From an uncultured Marvinbryantia sp. (GTDB lineage Bacteria; Bacillota; Clostridia; Lachnospirales; Lachnospiraceae): a stretch of 64,000 nt of DNA. The notes under the pieces are model-generated. The model ran no database searches. It was given only the letters and a program-made list of their open reading frames with translations, and was not told the origin of the DNA. Location of the stretch: assembly GCA_934394985.1 (NCBI GenBank), contig CAKRRF010000008.1, forward strand, positions 10,728 through 74,727, given 5' to 3'. Shown here in pieces: positions 25,554 to 34,337 of this stretch. A program made the position numbers and the translations under genes. Position 1 is the first letter of the stretch. The number at the start of each line of letters is the position of its first letter.

Positions 25554-27059
25554 TTAATGTCCGAGAGAACTGATGTAATCGGTTGGTGTAATACCGGTCT
25601 GTTTTTTGAACAGCTGCGAGAAGTATTGTGGATTGTTGCCACATCCCACCTGTTCGGCAATGTTCTTTACAGATTCTTCCGGATTTTGTGCAATAAGCTG
25701 TTTCGCTCTGGCAATACGCATGGCAGTAAGATACTGCGAAAATTTTTGCCCGGTTTCTTTATAAAATTTTTTACTTACATAATCTACATTCATGAACAGA
25801 TGGGTTTCAGCAATCTGTTTTAGTGTTAAAGAAGAATCCTCCAGATGGCTGTCTACATAAGAATAAATCTGAGAAATCATCGGAGAGATGCTTGCTTCCG
25901 TTTCCTGAATGCTGGCAAGTTCTGTAAATTTACTTACCACCATCTCTTTTAAATTGTCCAGATCCTCTTCTTTTTCCATTTCGGTAAGCCATTCTGCCAG
26001 ACCGACAGGAGAGAGCATTTGCGAATTAGAAGACATCTTAAGAAACAGACTGCTGGCTAGCTGTTTTAAAAAGTCAGTACTGTCTGTTCCTCGCAGAATT
26101 TCTGTGATCTGATCCGTGTGTTCGCTTTTCCCATCTCGGAGCTGCAGATATAATTGCTGAATCTGGTAAATAACACGGTCGTAGTTACATATAGTGGTAA
26201 CGTGAAAATGGTTGATATAATAAATCATGGAAAAACGCATGATACGTTCGGTATTATCCTCCAGAAGACTTTTCAGGGACGGATAATTGACATCCTGCGT
26301 TTCCAGAGTAATATCCTGCCCGTTTAAACGGACAGTTTTGAGAAAATACTGTAAGCTGTCACAAAAACCGGAATGATTCTGAAGAAACAGCAGAAATGTA
26401 TTTTTTACATAAATTCCGTAAAAGATGACCTGCGGCATTTCTTTTTCTACATAAATTTTCAGACGCTGCAGAAATTCCGGCAGACTTTCAAATTCCAGAT
26501 AATATACAAAAAACAGATGATATCCGGTGGTATGAAAATCAACATATTGTTCATAACGGAGGATAATTTCATCCAGAGACTGTTTTTCATTAAGACAGTC
26601 ATTGAGGACACTGGCAAAAACATTGTGTAGCATACCGTCATACAGGCTGAATTGTTTTTGCAGCATGGTACGTTCCCGCATCATTTGGTCATGATCTTTT
26701 TTACATTCCAGTACACATTCAAGAATCTGTGTTTCATTGCAGGGCTTCAGAAGGTATTGTTTTACTCCGTAATGCATCGCTTCTTTTGCATATTCAAATT
26801 CTCCATAACCGGACAGTATAATAAACTGGATTGGGGTATCGGTCTGATGAACCTTACGGATCAGATCCAGCCCGCTCATGCCTGGCATACGAATATCAGT
26901 AAGGACAATATCCGGAGACTCATCCAGTATCATGTCATATGCTTCGATACCATTTTTGCATAGTCCAATCACTTCAATGTCATATTTTTTCCAGTCAATA
27001 ATAGTGGAGATGGTTTCTCTGATAATTCGTTCATCGTCAGCAATCAGTAGTTTTAACAT
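25554..27059 (-). CDS. YesN-type response regulator with AraC DNA-binding domain
   Basis: 501 residues. Receiver domain with LLIADDERIIRET, acceptor Asp in PDIVLTDIRMPGMSG (about 55) and Lys in YLLKPCNE (about 106). The C-terminal 100 residues hold the double helix-turn-helix: LTLKQIAETHLFMNVDYVSKKFYKETG and KNIAEQVGCGNNPQYFSQLFKKQTGITPTDY. It overlaps the sensor gene upstream by 23 bases. It likely controls the divergent oligosaccharide importer and perhaps the GH28 gene that follows it on the same strand. Confidence 0.92.
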   Translation of the reverse strand: MLKLLIADDERIIRETISTIIDWKKYDIEVIGLCKNGIEAYDMILDESPDIVLTDIRMPGMSGLDLIRKVHQTDTPIQFIILSGYGEFEYAKEAMHYGVKQYLLKPCNETQILECVLECKKDHDQMMRERTMLQKQFSLYDGMLHNVFASVLNDCLNEKQSLDEIILRYEQYVDFHTTGYHLFFVYYLEFESLPEFLQRLKIYVEKEMPQVIFYGIYVKNTFLLFLQNHSGFCDSLQYFLKTVRLNGQDITLETQDVNYPSLKSLLEDNTERIMRFSMIYYINHFHVTTICNYDRVIYQIQQLYLQLRDGKSEHTDQITEILRGTDSTDFLKQLASSLFLKMSSNSQMLSPVGLAEWLTEMEKEEDLDNLKEMVVSKFTELASIQETEASISPMISQIYSYVDSHLEDSSLTLKQIAETHLFMNVDYVSKKFYKETGQKFSQYLTAMRIARAKQLIAQNPEESVKNIAEQVGCGNNPQYFSQLFKKQTGITPTDYISSLGH

Positions 27060-28806
27060 GTTGTTCGTCTTCTTTCTTTCGATAAGGCAGGGTTATGGTT
27101 GCAACAGCAAAATTATTTTCATTAGATAAAGTCAGACCATAGGCTTCACCAAACAGGAGTTTGATTCGTTGATCAATATTCAAAAGTCCGATGCCAAATC
27201 CGTGAGGACTGCGGCTTTTATTTTTCAGTTTTTCCAAAAGATCTTTTTCAAAATGCGATCCTTCATTGCGAACCTGGATCATCATGATGCCATCTGTTAC
27301 CTGAATTTGCAGATAAATATGGCAGACCTCCGTCATTTCCTCCATGCCATAGTGTATGGCATTTTCTACCAGAGGCTGAATAGTCAGAGGAGGAATCATG
27401 CCGTCACTTACGGACTCTTCTGTAATGACCTGAAAAGCAAGACGTTCTTCAAAACGGATTTTCTGGATAGTGACATAGGAGTTTACCAGCTCCAGTTCAT
27501 AGGCAAGTGTTACCAGTGTGTCCTGATCAGACAGAGAAACACGCAGAAGGTTTCCCAGTGATTCGACCATCTGGGATATGACTTCATTTCCCATAGCTTT
27601 TGCCCGCCAGTTAATGGTTTCCAGAGTATTGTAGAGAAAATGCGGACTGATCTGTGAGCGTAAAGCTTTTAACTGAGCGTCTCTGGTCAGAATTTCATTT
27701 ACATAATTCACTTTTACCAGATTTTGAATACGGGTTGCCATAAGTCGAAATTGCCTGTGGAGTGTTCCTACTTCAGCAGAATAGGAAATAAGGCTGTTTT
27801 CTTCCGGAAGTTCCAGTTCATTTTGTGTAAAGAGTTCCATGTTCCGGATCAAAGCATCAAATTCATGGATGATGGTATGAATCAGTCGGTTTGACATATA
27901 AAAAACCAGTAACATTCCAATGATGAGAAAAAGACTGATCAGGCGCATGGAATTTCCCAGTGCATTGGCAACGGAATCATAGGGTGCCAGTGTAACATAA
28001 TAATAATCGTAATGTGGCAAAGTGCCTGCTACAGAAAAATATTTATGACCGCCATAAGAAACAATTTTATAAGAGTCCGAAAAATCCTGAATCAGTTCTC
28101 TGGCATCTGCATCAGAAAGATGGTCGGAGGCATAAAGCAGGCTGCCGGAAGTACTTGCGATGATAAATTGCTGATCTCTGTATTGAGAGATAAACTGTGT
28201 CGCATCAGATACTATACGTTCAAGATCGACACCGATCACCAGATTGCCGAGAGAGCGCAGAGACAGATTTTGAATTTCACGAACATTTCTGCCAAGCAGA
28301 ATATAAGGCTGACGCTCTGCATAGGTCCAGGTGACAGCACCTTTGGCCTGGAATGCGTTTTCCAGAGCAGTATTTAATAAAAAGCCGGGAGTCTTATTTA
28401 AGGCTGCCCAGTTGCTGCTGTTGATATAGGTGTCACTGTAAAGAGCGGCATAGGAAATACCGTTGGTTCGAAACAGTGTAGAGTATTCGGTAAGGAGATT
28501 GTTAACCGTACGATTGTATTCAGCCACAGCAAGCGGGTCATCTCCGGAAGGCGGGTTGGCCAGCTTTTCCTGCACAACAGAAGAGGAGAGAATCAGAGAA
28601 GAGATGTACTCTGCATTTTCCAGCTTCTGTGAGATCTGTTTGGAGGTGGCAGACAGGCTGCCGGCCATAGATTCAAAAAGCAGTTTATTATAGGCTTTTG
28701 TATAGAGATGATACCCCAGAGCTGCGCACAGGAGAATCGTAATGCTGTTGAACATGGCAATGGCAAATATTTTGTATTTTAATGACCAGGATGTGAATTT
28801 TTTCAT
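27037..28806 (-). CDS. YesM-type sensor histidine kinase
   Basis: 589 residues: N-terminal membrane helix (about 12-32), large extracytoplasmic sensor domain (about 35-285) with a dCache-like layout, second helix (about 292-312), HAMP segment, then ALRSQISPHFLYNTLETINWRAKAMG (phospho-acceptor His about 402), N box PPLTIQPLVENAIHYGM and G box GFGIGLLNIDQRI. It is divergent from the importer operon by 196 bases. The cue is probably an oligosaccharide. Confidence 0.92.
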   Translation of the reverse strand: MKKFTSWSLKYKIFAIAMFNSITILLCAALGYHLYTKAYNKLLFESMAGSLSATSKQISQKLENAEYISSLILSSSVVQEKLANPPSGDDPLAVAEYNRTVNNLLTEYSTLFRTNGISYAALYSDTYINSSNWAALNKTPGFLLNTALENAFQAKGAVTWTYAERQPYILLGRNVREIQNLSLRSLGNLVIGVDLERIVSDATQFISQYRDQQFIIASTSGSLLYASDHLSDADARELIQDFSDSYKIVSYGGHKYFSVAGTLPHYDYYYVTLAPYDSVANALGNSMRLISLFLIIGMLLVFYMSNRLIHTIIHEFDALIRNMELFTQNELELPEENSLISYSAEVGTLHRQFRLMATRIQNLVKVNYVNEILTRDAQLKALRSQISPHFLYNTLETINWRAKAMGNEVISQMVESLGNLLRVSLSDQDTLVTLAYELELVNSYVTIQKIRFEERLAFQVITEESVSDGMIPPLTIQPLVENAIHYGMEEMTEVCHIYLQIQVTDGIMMIQVRNEGSHFEKDLLEKLKNKSRSPHGFGIGLLNIDQRIKLLFGEAYGLTLSNENNFAVATITLPYRKKEDEQHVKTTDC

Positions 28807-28927
28807 AATAACTTCCTTAATTTATGTCTGAAAATGCTGTTAAGCATATTATACCGATTTACAAAAAGAATGCAATTCTGATGGAAAAGGATGTCGGTTT
28901 TTTAAACACAAATATCCGTTTTCACTA

Positions 28928-28956
28928 TTAATCTGATCAGAAAGGCGCGCTATAAT
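28928..28956 (+). promoter_or_regulatory. Promoter of the oligosaccharide importer
   Basis: Perfect -10 TATAAT (28951-28956) with a poor -35 TTAATC (28928-28933) at 17 bp. A strong -10 with a weak -35 fits activation by the divergently encoded response regulator. Confidence 0.5.
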
Positions 28957-29002
28957 AACAACATCTACAAAGAGCGATGATAAATTTCAGGAGGATATGA
29001 GT

Positions 29003-30370
29003 ATGAACAAGAAATTAGCAGTTGCCTGTGCAACAGCAATGGCAGTGATGTCACTTACTGCATGCGGCAATCAGTCCGATAACACAGCGGGAACAGATTC
29101 CACTGAGAGCAGTACCTCTCAGGCAGTTCAGTCAAATGGAGGAAGCAGTGATTCTTCCAGTCTGGTAATGGCCTGGTGGGGAAATCAGACCAGAAATGAG
29201 CGTACACAAAGTATTCTGGATATGTACGCAGAAGAAAACTCCGGTGTAAGCATTGATGGACAGTTTTCTGAATTTAACGATTACTGGAATAAACTGGCAA
29301 CGGCAGCAGCAGGACATTCCATGCCGGATATTGTTCAGATGGATTACAAATATTTGCAGCAGTATGTAAATAACGATCTGCTGGTAGATCTGACACCATA
29401 TATTGAAGATGGAACCATTGATGTCAGCAACTGTAATCAGGATGTACTGAATTCTGCACAGGTAGATGGCGGATTATATGCACTGTGTAATGGTATTAAT
29501 GCTCCGGCACTGCTTTATAACAAGACGCTTCTGGATGAGAATGGATTTACAGTAAAAGATAATATGACGATGGATGAGTTCATTGCATTGTCAAAAGAGA
29601 TCCAGGAAAAAACAGGTTATAAGACAAATCTCTGCTATAACCAGAATGAACAGTTTATGGAATATGTTGTTCGTGCAGATGACGTTGTTCTGTATGAAGA
29701 CGGAAAACTGGGAGGCGATTCGGCAGATCCATATATAGGATTTTTCAAGCTGTATGAGGATGGTATCAAAGATGGATGGGTAGTAGATCCGTCCGTATTT
29801 GCAGAACGTACCATCGGTTCTGTAGAACAGGATCCACTTGTATACGGATCAAGCCCTGAGACAATGTCATGGTGTTCGTTCTCTTATTCTAATCAGCTGA
29901 CTGCAATCAAAAATGCAGCGCCGGAAGGAACAGAAATCGGTATTACTACCTGGCCATCCAGTGATCCGAAAAAATCAGATTACTTAAAGCCAAGTCAGTT
30001 CTTTGCAATTTCCACAGATTCTAAGAACCCGGAAGAGGCTGCAAAGATTTTGAATTATATTACAAATTCTGTGGAATGCAATAATGTACTTCTGGCCGAA
30101 AGAGGTATTCCTCTGTCAAGCGATGTGGCAGAAGCAATTTCTCCAAATCTGGATGAGAATACACAGGAAGTGATTGATTTTATCTATAATGTAGTGGAAC
30201 CAAACTCATCTCAGGTAAATCCACCTAGTGCAGACGGCTCCAGTGAAGTAAACGATCTGATCAATAAACTGGAAGAACAGGTATGCTACGGTCAGATGAC
30301 AGCAGAAGACGCAGGAAAACAGTTGTTTGAACAGGGCAACGAAATAATGGCATCTAAAGTTTCAGAGTAA
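29003..30370 (+). CDS. Extracellular solute-binding lipoprotein, family 1 (oligosaccharide)
   Basis: 455 residues. Lipoprotein signal peptide with lipobox SLTAC (Cys about 22), followed by a Ser/Thr/Gln-rich linker. The mature domain has the family 1 pattern: LVMAWWGNQTRNERTQSILDMYAEENSG, DIVQMDYKYLQQYVNNDLLVDLTPYI, and YALCNGINAPALLYNKTLLDENGF. The ATG at 29003 is chosen because AGGAGGA (28989-28995) is seven bases from it but only one from the ATG at 28997. It captures an oligosaccharide, probably pectic, and delivers it to the two permeases encoded next. Confidence 0.9.
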   Translation: MNKKLAVACATAMAVMSLTACGNQSDNTAGTDSTESSTSQAVQSNGGSSDSSSLVMAWWGNQTRNERTQSILDMYAEENSGVSIDGQFSEFNDYWNKLATAAAGHSMPDIVQMDYKYLQQYVNNDLLVDLTPYIEDGTIDVSNCNQDVLNSAQVDGGLYALCNGINAPALLYNKTLLDENGFTVKDNMTMDEFIALSKEIQEKTGYKTNLCYNQNEQFMEYVVRADDVVLYEDGKLGGDSADPYIGFFKLYEDGIKDGWVVDPSVFAERTIGSVEQDPLVYGSSPETMSWCSFSYSNQLTAIKNAAPEGTEIGITTWPSSDPKKSDYLKPSQFFAISTDSKNPEEAAKILNYITNSVECNNVLLAERGIPLSSDVAEAISPNLDENTQEVIDFIYNVVEPNSSQVNPPSADGSSEVNDLINKLEEQVCYGQMTAEDAGKQLFEQGNEIMASKVSE

Positions 30371-30389
30371 GCAGAACAGGAGATTTTAT

Positions 30390-31283
30390 ATGAAAACCAT
30401 TCGCAGATTGTTTAACAGGGAAGATACGGCAGGTATTATGTTTACACTTCCTTTTACAGTGGGATTCCTCTTTTTTATGCTGGTTCCCATGGCGATTTCA
30501 TTATATTACTCATTTTGTAAATATGATATTTTGTCTGCACCTAAATTTACAGGACTTCAAAATTATATCAACATGTTCAGCGATCCGACTTTCTGGCAGA
30601 CGATAAAAGTTACATTTTTCTTTGCCTTTGTATCGGTTCCGCTGAAACTGGTATTCGCATTACTGGTAGCGATGCTGTTGTTAAAAAATACCAAAATGTC
30701 TGGTTTTTACAGAGCAGTGTATTATTTACCTTCCATTATCGGAGGTTCTGTAGCAGTAGCAATTCTCTGGAAACGTATGTTTGCCATTGATGGTGTAATT
30801 AATAAGCTGCTGGCAGGTGTTGGGATTAACTGCAGTATTTCCTGGCTGGGTGATACCAAGACAGCCATCTGGGTATTGATTTTACTGGCTGTCTGGCAGT
30901 TTGGTTCTTCTATGCTGATTTTCCTGTCATCCTTAAAACAGATTCCGACAGCGCTGTATGAATCTGCGATGGTGGATGGTGCGAATGGTGTATATCGTTT
31001 TTTCAAGATTACGCTGCCACTGTTAACACCGACCATTTTCTTTAATCTGGTTATGCAGATGATTAATGGATTTCTGGCATTTACACAGTGTTATATCATT
31101 ACACAGGGAAAACCGATGAATTCCACACTGCTTTATACGGTTTATATGTATCAGCAGTCTTTTGAGTTCTACAATACAGGCTATGGTGCAGCGCTGGCAT
31201 GGGTAATGCTTCTGCTGATAGGATTGATTACACTGTTCCTGTTTGCAACGAAGAAGTTTTGGGTATATGAAGGAGGAGTATAG
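30390..31283 (+). CDS. Oligosaccharide ABC transporter permease, UgpA/LplB type
   Basis: 297 residues with six membrane helices. PFTVGFLFFMLVPMAISLYYSFCKYDI is the usual family start. The EAA loop YESAMVDGANGVYRFFKITLPLLTP (about 190-214) is the contact for the ATPase. It is next to the matching UgpE-type partner, and together they form the membrane channel of the importer. Confidence 0.92.
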   Translation: MKTIRRLFNREDTAGIMFTLPFTVGFLFFMLVPMAISLYYSFCKYDILSAPKFTGLQNYINMFSDPTFWQTIKVTFFFAFVSVPLKLVFALLVAMLLLKNTKMSGFYRAVYYLPSIIGGSVAVAILWKRMFAIDGVINKLLAGVGINCSISWLGDTKTAIWVLILLAVWQFGSSMLIFLSSLKQIPTALYESAMVDGANGVYRFFKITLPLLTPTIFFNLVMQMINGFLAFTQCYIITQGKPMNSTLLYTVYMYQQSFEFYNTGYGAALAWVMLLLIGLITLFLFATKKFWVYEGGV

Positions 31284-31285
31284 AC

Positions 31286-32146
31286 GTGAAAATGGGAAAC
31301 ACAAAGAGAAAACATATAGTGGGAACCACACTCTATCATGCGTTGATCCTTCTGATCGGTCTGATGATGGTATATCCGCTCATATGGATGGTCATGAGTT
31401 CTTTTAAAGAAACAAATACGATTTTTACCACGGCAGGATCTCTGATACCAAAACAATTTACATTGGAAAACTACATCAATGGATGGAAAGGATTTGCAAA
31501 GATTACCTTTGTTACCTTTTTCAAAAATTCTCTCCTGATATCTATACTGGCAACTTTTGGAACGATCATTTCCTCGGCTGTAGTGGCCTACGGATTTGCC
31601 AGATTTAAGTTTCGCGGAAGAGGGCTTCTGTTTGCAGCAATGCTTTTGTCTATGATGCTTCCGGCACAGGTATTAATGATTCCGCAGTATCTGTGGTATC
31701 AGAAGCTGGGATGGGTTGGCTCTTATCTTCCATTGATCGTACCGTATTTCTTTGCTACACAGGGATTTTTCGTATATCTGATGTCAAATTTTATCAGTGG
31801 TATTCCGGTAGAACTGGATGAAGCCGCGAAAATAGATGGCTGCTCTTACTGGGGAATTTTTATAAAAGTAATAGCACCGTTGATAAAACCGGCGGTAGTA
31901 ACAGGATGTATTTTTTCCTTTATGTGGAGATGGGATGATTTCCTTTCTGCATTGCTCTATATTAATAAAACATCTATGTATCCGGTGAGTCTCGCATTGA
32001 AACTCTTCTGTGATCCTGGATCTTCATCTGATTATGGTGCAATGTTTGCAATGGCAACTCTGTCAATTCTCCCATCTGTATTGATTTTTATTTTCTTCCA
32101 GAAATATCTGGTAGAAGGAATCAGTACATCAGGTTTAAAAGGATAG
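31286..32146 (+). CDS. Oligosaccharide ABC transporter permease, UgpE/YcjP type
   Basis: 286 residues, six membrane helices. The EAA loop is LDEAAKIDGCSYWGIFIKVIAPLIKP, and the C-terminus QKYLVEGISTSGLKG is the hallmark of carbohydrate permeases of this type. The GTG start at 31286 has AAGGAGG nine bases upstream; an ATG at 31292 is also possible. No ATPase gene follows, so a shared MsmK/UgpC-type ATPase encoded elsewhere is needed. Confidence 0.92.
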   Translation: MKMGNTKRKHIVGTTLYHALILLIGLMMVYPLIWMVMSSFKETNTIFTTAGSLIPKQFTLENYINGWKGFAKITFVTFFKNSLLISILATFGTIISSAVVAYGFARFKFRGRGLLFAAMLLSMMLPAQVLMIPQYLWYQKLGWVGSYLPLIVPYFFATQGFFVYLMSNFISGIPVELDEAAKIDGCSYWGIFIKVIAPLIKPAVVTGCIFSFMWRWDDFLSALLYINKTSMYPVSLALKLFCDPGSSSDYGAMFAMATLSILPSVLIFIFFQKYLVEGISTSGLKG

Positions 32147-32190
32147 AAAAAGGCAGTGATTTCATGTAATCATGGAATCGCTGCTTTTTT
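32147..32190 (+). terminator. Intrinsic terminator of the importer operon
   Basis: AAAAAGGCAGTGATTTCATG pairs with CATGGAATCGCTGCTTTTTT around TAAT, followed by T-rich sequence. Confidence 0.9.
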
Positions 32191-32324
32191 CTTATAGTGA
32201 CATCCAGGTTCCATTTTTCGCAAAAATGTACACACAATACTTTTTTGATCGTAAAGTGATTGACTCAGATAAAAGCAAAGAATACAATATGTATTACCAC
32301 ACGAAACAGGAAAGAGGAACTCAA

Positions 32325-33209
32325 ATGGAATTACGACAGCTCCAATGCATGGTGATCTGTGCACAGACAAAATCATTCAGTAAAGCAGCATCGCTGATGT
32401 TTACCTCTCAGTCCAATATCAGCAAAATGATTGCCTCGCTGGAAAAAGAACTGGGAAGAAAAGTATTTGAACGAAAACAACATGGAATTGAACTGACGGA
32501 TAAGGGAAAACAGATTTATCAGTATGCATTGAGTATGTTAGAATGCAGTGCAAAGATTCTGGATTGTGCCGAGGAAGATGCTACAGAAGAACTGCGGATA
32601 TCCTTTCAGCCGAGTTCTTGGTTTGCAGACGCATTTTGCGAGTATTATTTGCAGCAGGCGGCAGGAGAAAAGTACAATATCATCAGTGCGCCGGCAGAAG
32701 AAATCATCAGAAGAATTATAGCCAGTCAGGATCAGCTTGGTTTTGCATATTTTGAAGAGTCACAGCTGGAAAAAGTAAAAAAGATGTTTCCGGAAAATCA
32801 TATCGGTTATTATATTCTGAAAACAACGAAGACGGTATTGTACTGTAGAAATAAGGCAGAGCATGAGAACCAAAATGAGATCTTACTGATTCAGGGTGTG
32901 GAAGACTACTATTCCGGTATCTCTTTATGGAAAAATCAGACAGAAGGAGAAGAGGAAAAAAGAAAACTTCAGGTAAAAGTGACCACAAACAGCGACTATA
33001 TTATGCAGACAATGCTGCAGAAAACAGAACTGGGTAATATCAGTCCCAATTGTCTGAGTCATACTGAGCATACCATATCGCACGATACGATGCAGCTGGA
33101 AAATCAGGAACAGTCTGTTCAGTTTGTCTGCCTTTTCCGCAATGACCAGAAAATGGAAAATTTGCCGAAAAGGTTTTTATCATTTATAAAAAAATATATG
33201 GAAGAATAA
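32325..33209 (+). CDS. LysR family transcriptional regulator
   Basis: 294 residues. Winged helix-turn-helix at the N-terminus (ELRQLQCMVICAQTKSFSKAASLMFTSQSNISKMIASLEKELGRKVFER, in pieces typical of LysR). The effector domain (about 90-290) is divergent from well-known members and its ligand cannot be inferred. The ATG at 32325 with AAAGAGGA seven bases upstream is the real start; the frame extends to 32172 inside the preceding terminator. It is a candidate regulator of the FmdE-like gene or of the TRAP operon downstream, whose promoter has a T-N11-A palindrome. Confidence 0.87.
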   Translation: MELRQLQCMVICAQTKSFSKAASLMFTSQSNISKMIASLEKELGRKVFERKQHGIELTDKGKQIYQYALSMLECSAKILDCAEEDATEELRISFQPSSWFADAFCEYYLQQAAGEKYNIISAPAEEIIRRIIASQDQLGFAYFEESQLEKVKKMFPENHIGYYILKTTKTVLYCRNKAEHENQNEILLIQGVEDYYSGISLWKNQTEGEEEKRKLQVKVTTNSDYIMQTMLQKTELGNISPNCLSHTEHTISHDTMQLENQEQSVQFVCLFRNDQKMENLPKRFLSFIKKYMEE

Positions 33210-33325
33210 AATCCGGCGGTTCTGGTTCATATATCTAAAACAGATGAAGGTATTCCATTTATTCATAACAAAAACCAAAATATATCCCCCCGGGAGGCTT
33301 GTTACGACATAGAAAATGAGGTATA

Positions 33326-33443
33326 TTAACAGCAGGTTAACTTAAATGTTTCCGATATAATACTCCAGCAAATACACATATTGGAAATAATGTCATTAGC
33401 ATCCTTATCTAAAAGGGCAGTTTTGGTAGGACTGCTCTTTTTT
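33326..33443 (+). promoter_or_regulatory. Leader region of the FmdE-like gene: dyads, -10 box and terminator-like hairpin
   Basis: This 314-base gap holds an inverted repeat TTAAC-AGCAG-GTTAA (33326-33340) and a -10 TATAAT (33356-33361). TTTCCGATAT (33349-33358) can pair with ATATTGGAAA (33378-33387). A hairpin at 33411-33443 has AAAAGGGCAGT pairing with ACTGCTCTTTT and then T residues. The order promoter, then hairpin, then gene suggests attenuation, but a terminator for LysR read-through is equally possible. Confidence 0.45.
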
Positions 33444-33523
33444 GATGTATCAGATATTCTGTAATGGAATGCGAAACGGGAAGGAAATAAAATAGTAATA
33501 GTAAAATAATGGAGGAATTACAG

Positions 33524-34045
33524 ATGACAAAGTGGGAAAAATGTGTTGCATTTCACGGACATGAGTGTGGAGGTCTTACAATAGGATATAAAGCTGCAAT
33601 TTATGCAGAAAAACTGTTAAACATTACCTTCTCGGAAGATGAAGATGTGGTTTGCATTTCAGAAAATGATGCCTGTGGTGTAGATGCCATTCAGGTGCTT
33701 CTCGGATGCAGCGTTGGGAAAGGTAACTTGTTGTTTCATATGAGAGGAAAACAGGCGTTTTCATTTTATAACAGAAAAACAGGAAAATCGGTAAGACTTG
33801 TTCTGAAAGAAAAACCAGAAGGAATGTCGAGAGAAGAATCTTTTGCATATTATCAGAATACAGAACCGAAAGACATGTTTGAAGTGAAAGAGACTACTAT
33901 CAAATTGCCGGAAGAAGCAAGAATCTTTGATTCTTATAAATGTGAATGCTGTGGAGAAATGACAGGAGCAAACTGGATCCGAATAGCCGGCGGAAAAAAG
34001 ATCTGTCTGGACTGCTATAAAACCTATGATCGTTTTCAGGTGTAA
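33524..34045 (+). CDS. FmdE-like protein with C-terminal zinc finger
   Basis: 173 residues. The N-terminal FmdE domain (formylmethanofuran dehydrogenase subunit E-like, PF02663) has the FHGHECGG motif (about 10-17), a family metal site, and ENDACGVDAIQVLLGCSVGKGNL (about 48-70) with further Cys. The C-terminus has a C4 ribbon, CECCGEM...CLDCY (about 143-167), as in DksA/TraR fingers. In methanogens FmdE accompanies Mo/W formylmethanofuran dehydrogenase, absent here. Bacterial versions are of unknown function and often lie near molybdopterin or formate genes. ATG 33524 is chosen because GGAGGA lies eight bases upstream; the ATG at 33509 overlaps that RBS. Confidence 0.82.
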   Translation: MTKWEKCVAFHGHECGGLTIGYKAAIYAEKLLNITFSEDEDVVCISENDACGVDAIQVLLGCSVGKGNLLFHMRGKQAFSFYNRKTGKSVRLVLKEKPEGMSREESFAYYQNTEPKDMFEVKETTIKLPEEARIFDSYKCECCGEMTGANWIRIAGGKKICLDCYKTYDRFQV

Positions 34046-34065
34046 AATGCTTTTTGCACTTTAAC

Positions 34066-34136
34066 AGAGAACACCTTTCTTTGTTGGTATTAGCCTGGTC
34101 GCTAAATACGATATCATAAAGAGGTGTTCTTTTTTT
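34066..34136 (+). terminator. Intrinsic terminator after the FmdE-like gene
   Basis: AGAACACCTTT on the left pairs with AAAGAGGTGTTCT on the right (one mismatch), followed by seven T. Confidence 0.75.
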
Positions 34137-34184
34137 GCGTCCGGCTGCATAAAACGTTACTCTGGAACCTGAGAGTGTTAGAGG

Positions 34185-34273
34185 TATAGTTTGAAACTAT
34201 AATTGAGTATAAATTTTCCATAGATGGAAATAGCAGGTTTTTGATTGACGTTTTTTGCCATAAATAGTAAATT
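34185..34273 (+). promoter_or_regulatory. Operator dyads and promoter of the TRAP operon
   Basis: A perfect 17-bp palindrome TATAGTTTGAAACTATA (34185-34201) contains a T-N11-A LysR-type box. A second dyad TTTCCA-TAGA-TGGAAA follows (34215-34230). The promoter has TTGACG (34245-34250) and TAAATT (34268-34273) 17 bp apart. Confidence 0.5.
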
Positions 34274-34337
34274 AGATACAACATACTATGCTAGTAGGAA
34301 AATAGAGAATACGATTAGAGAAAAAGAGGAGACAATT

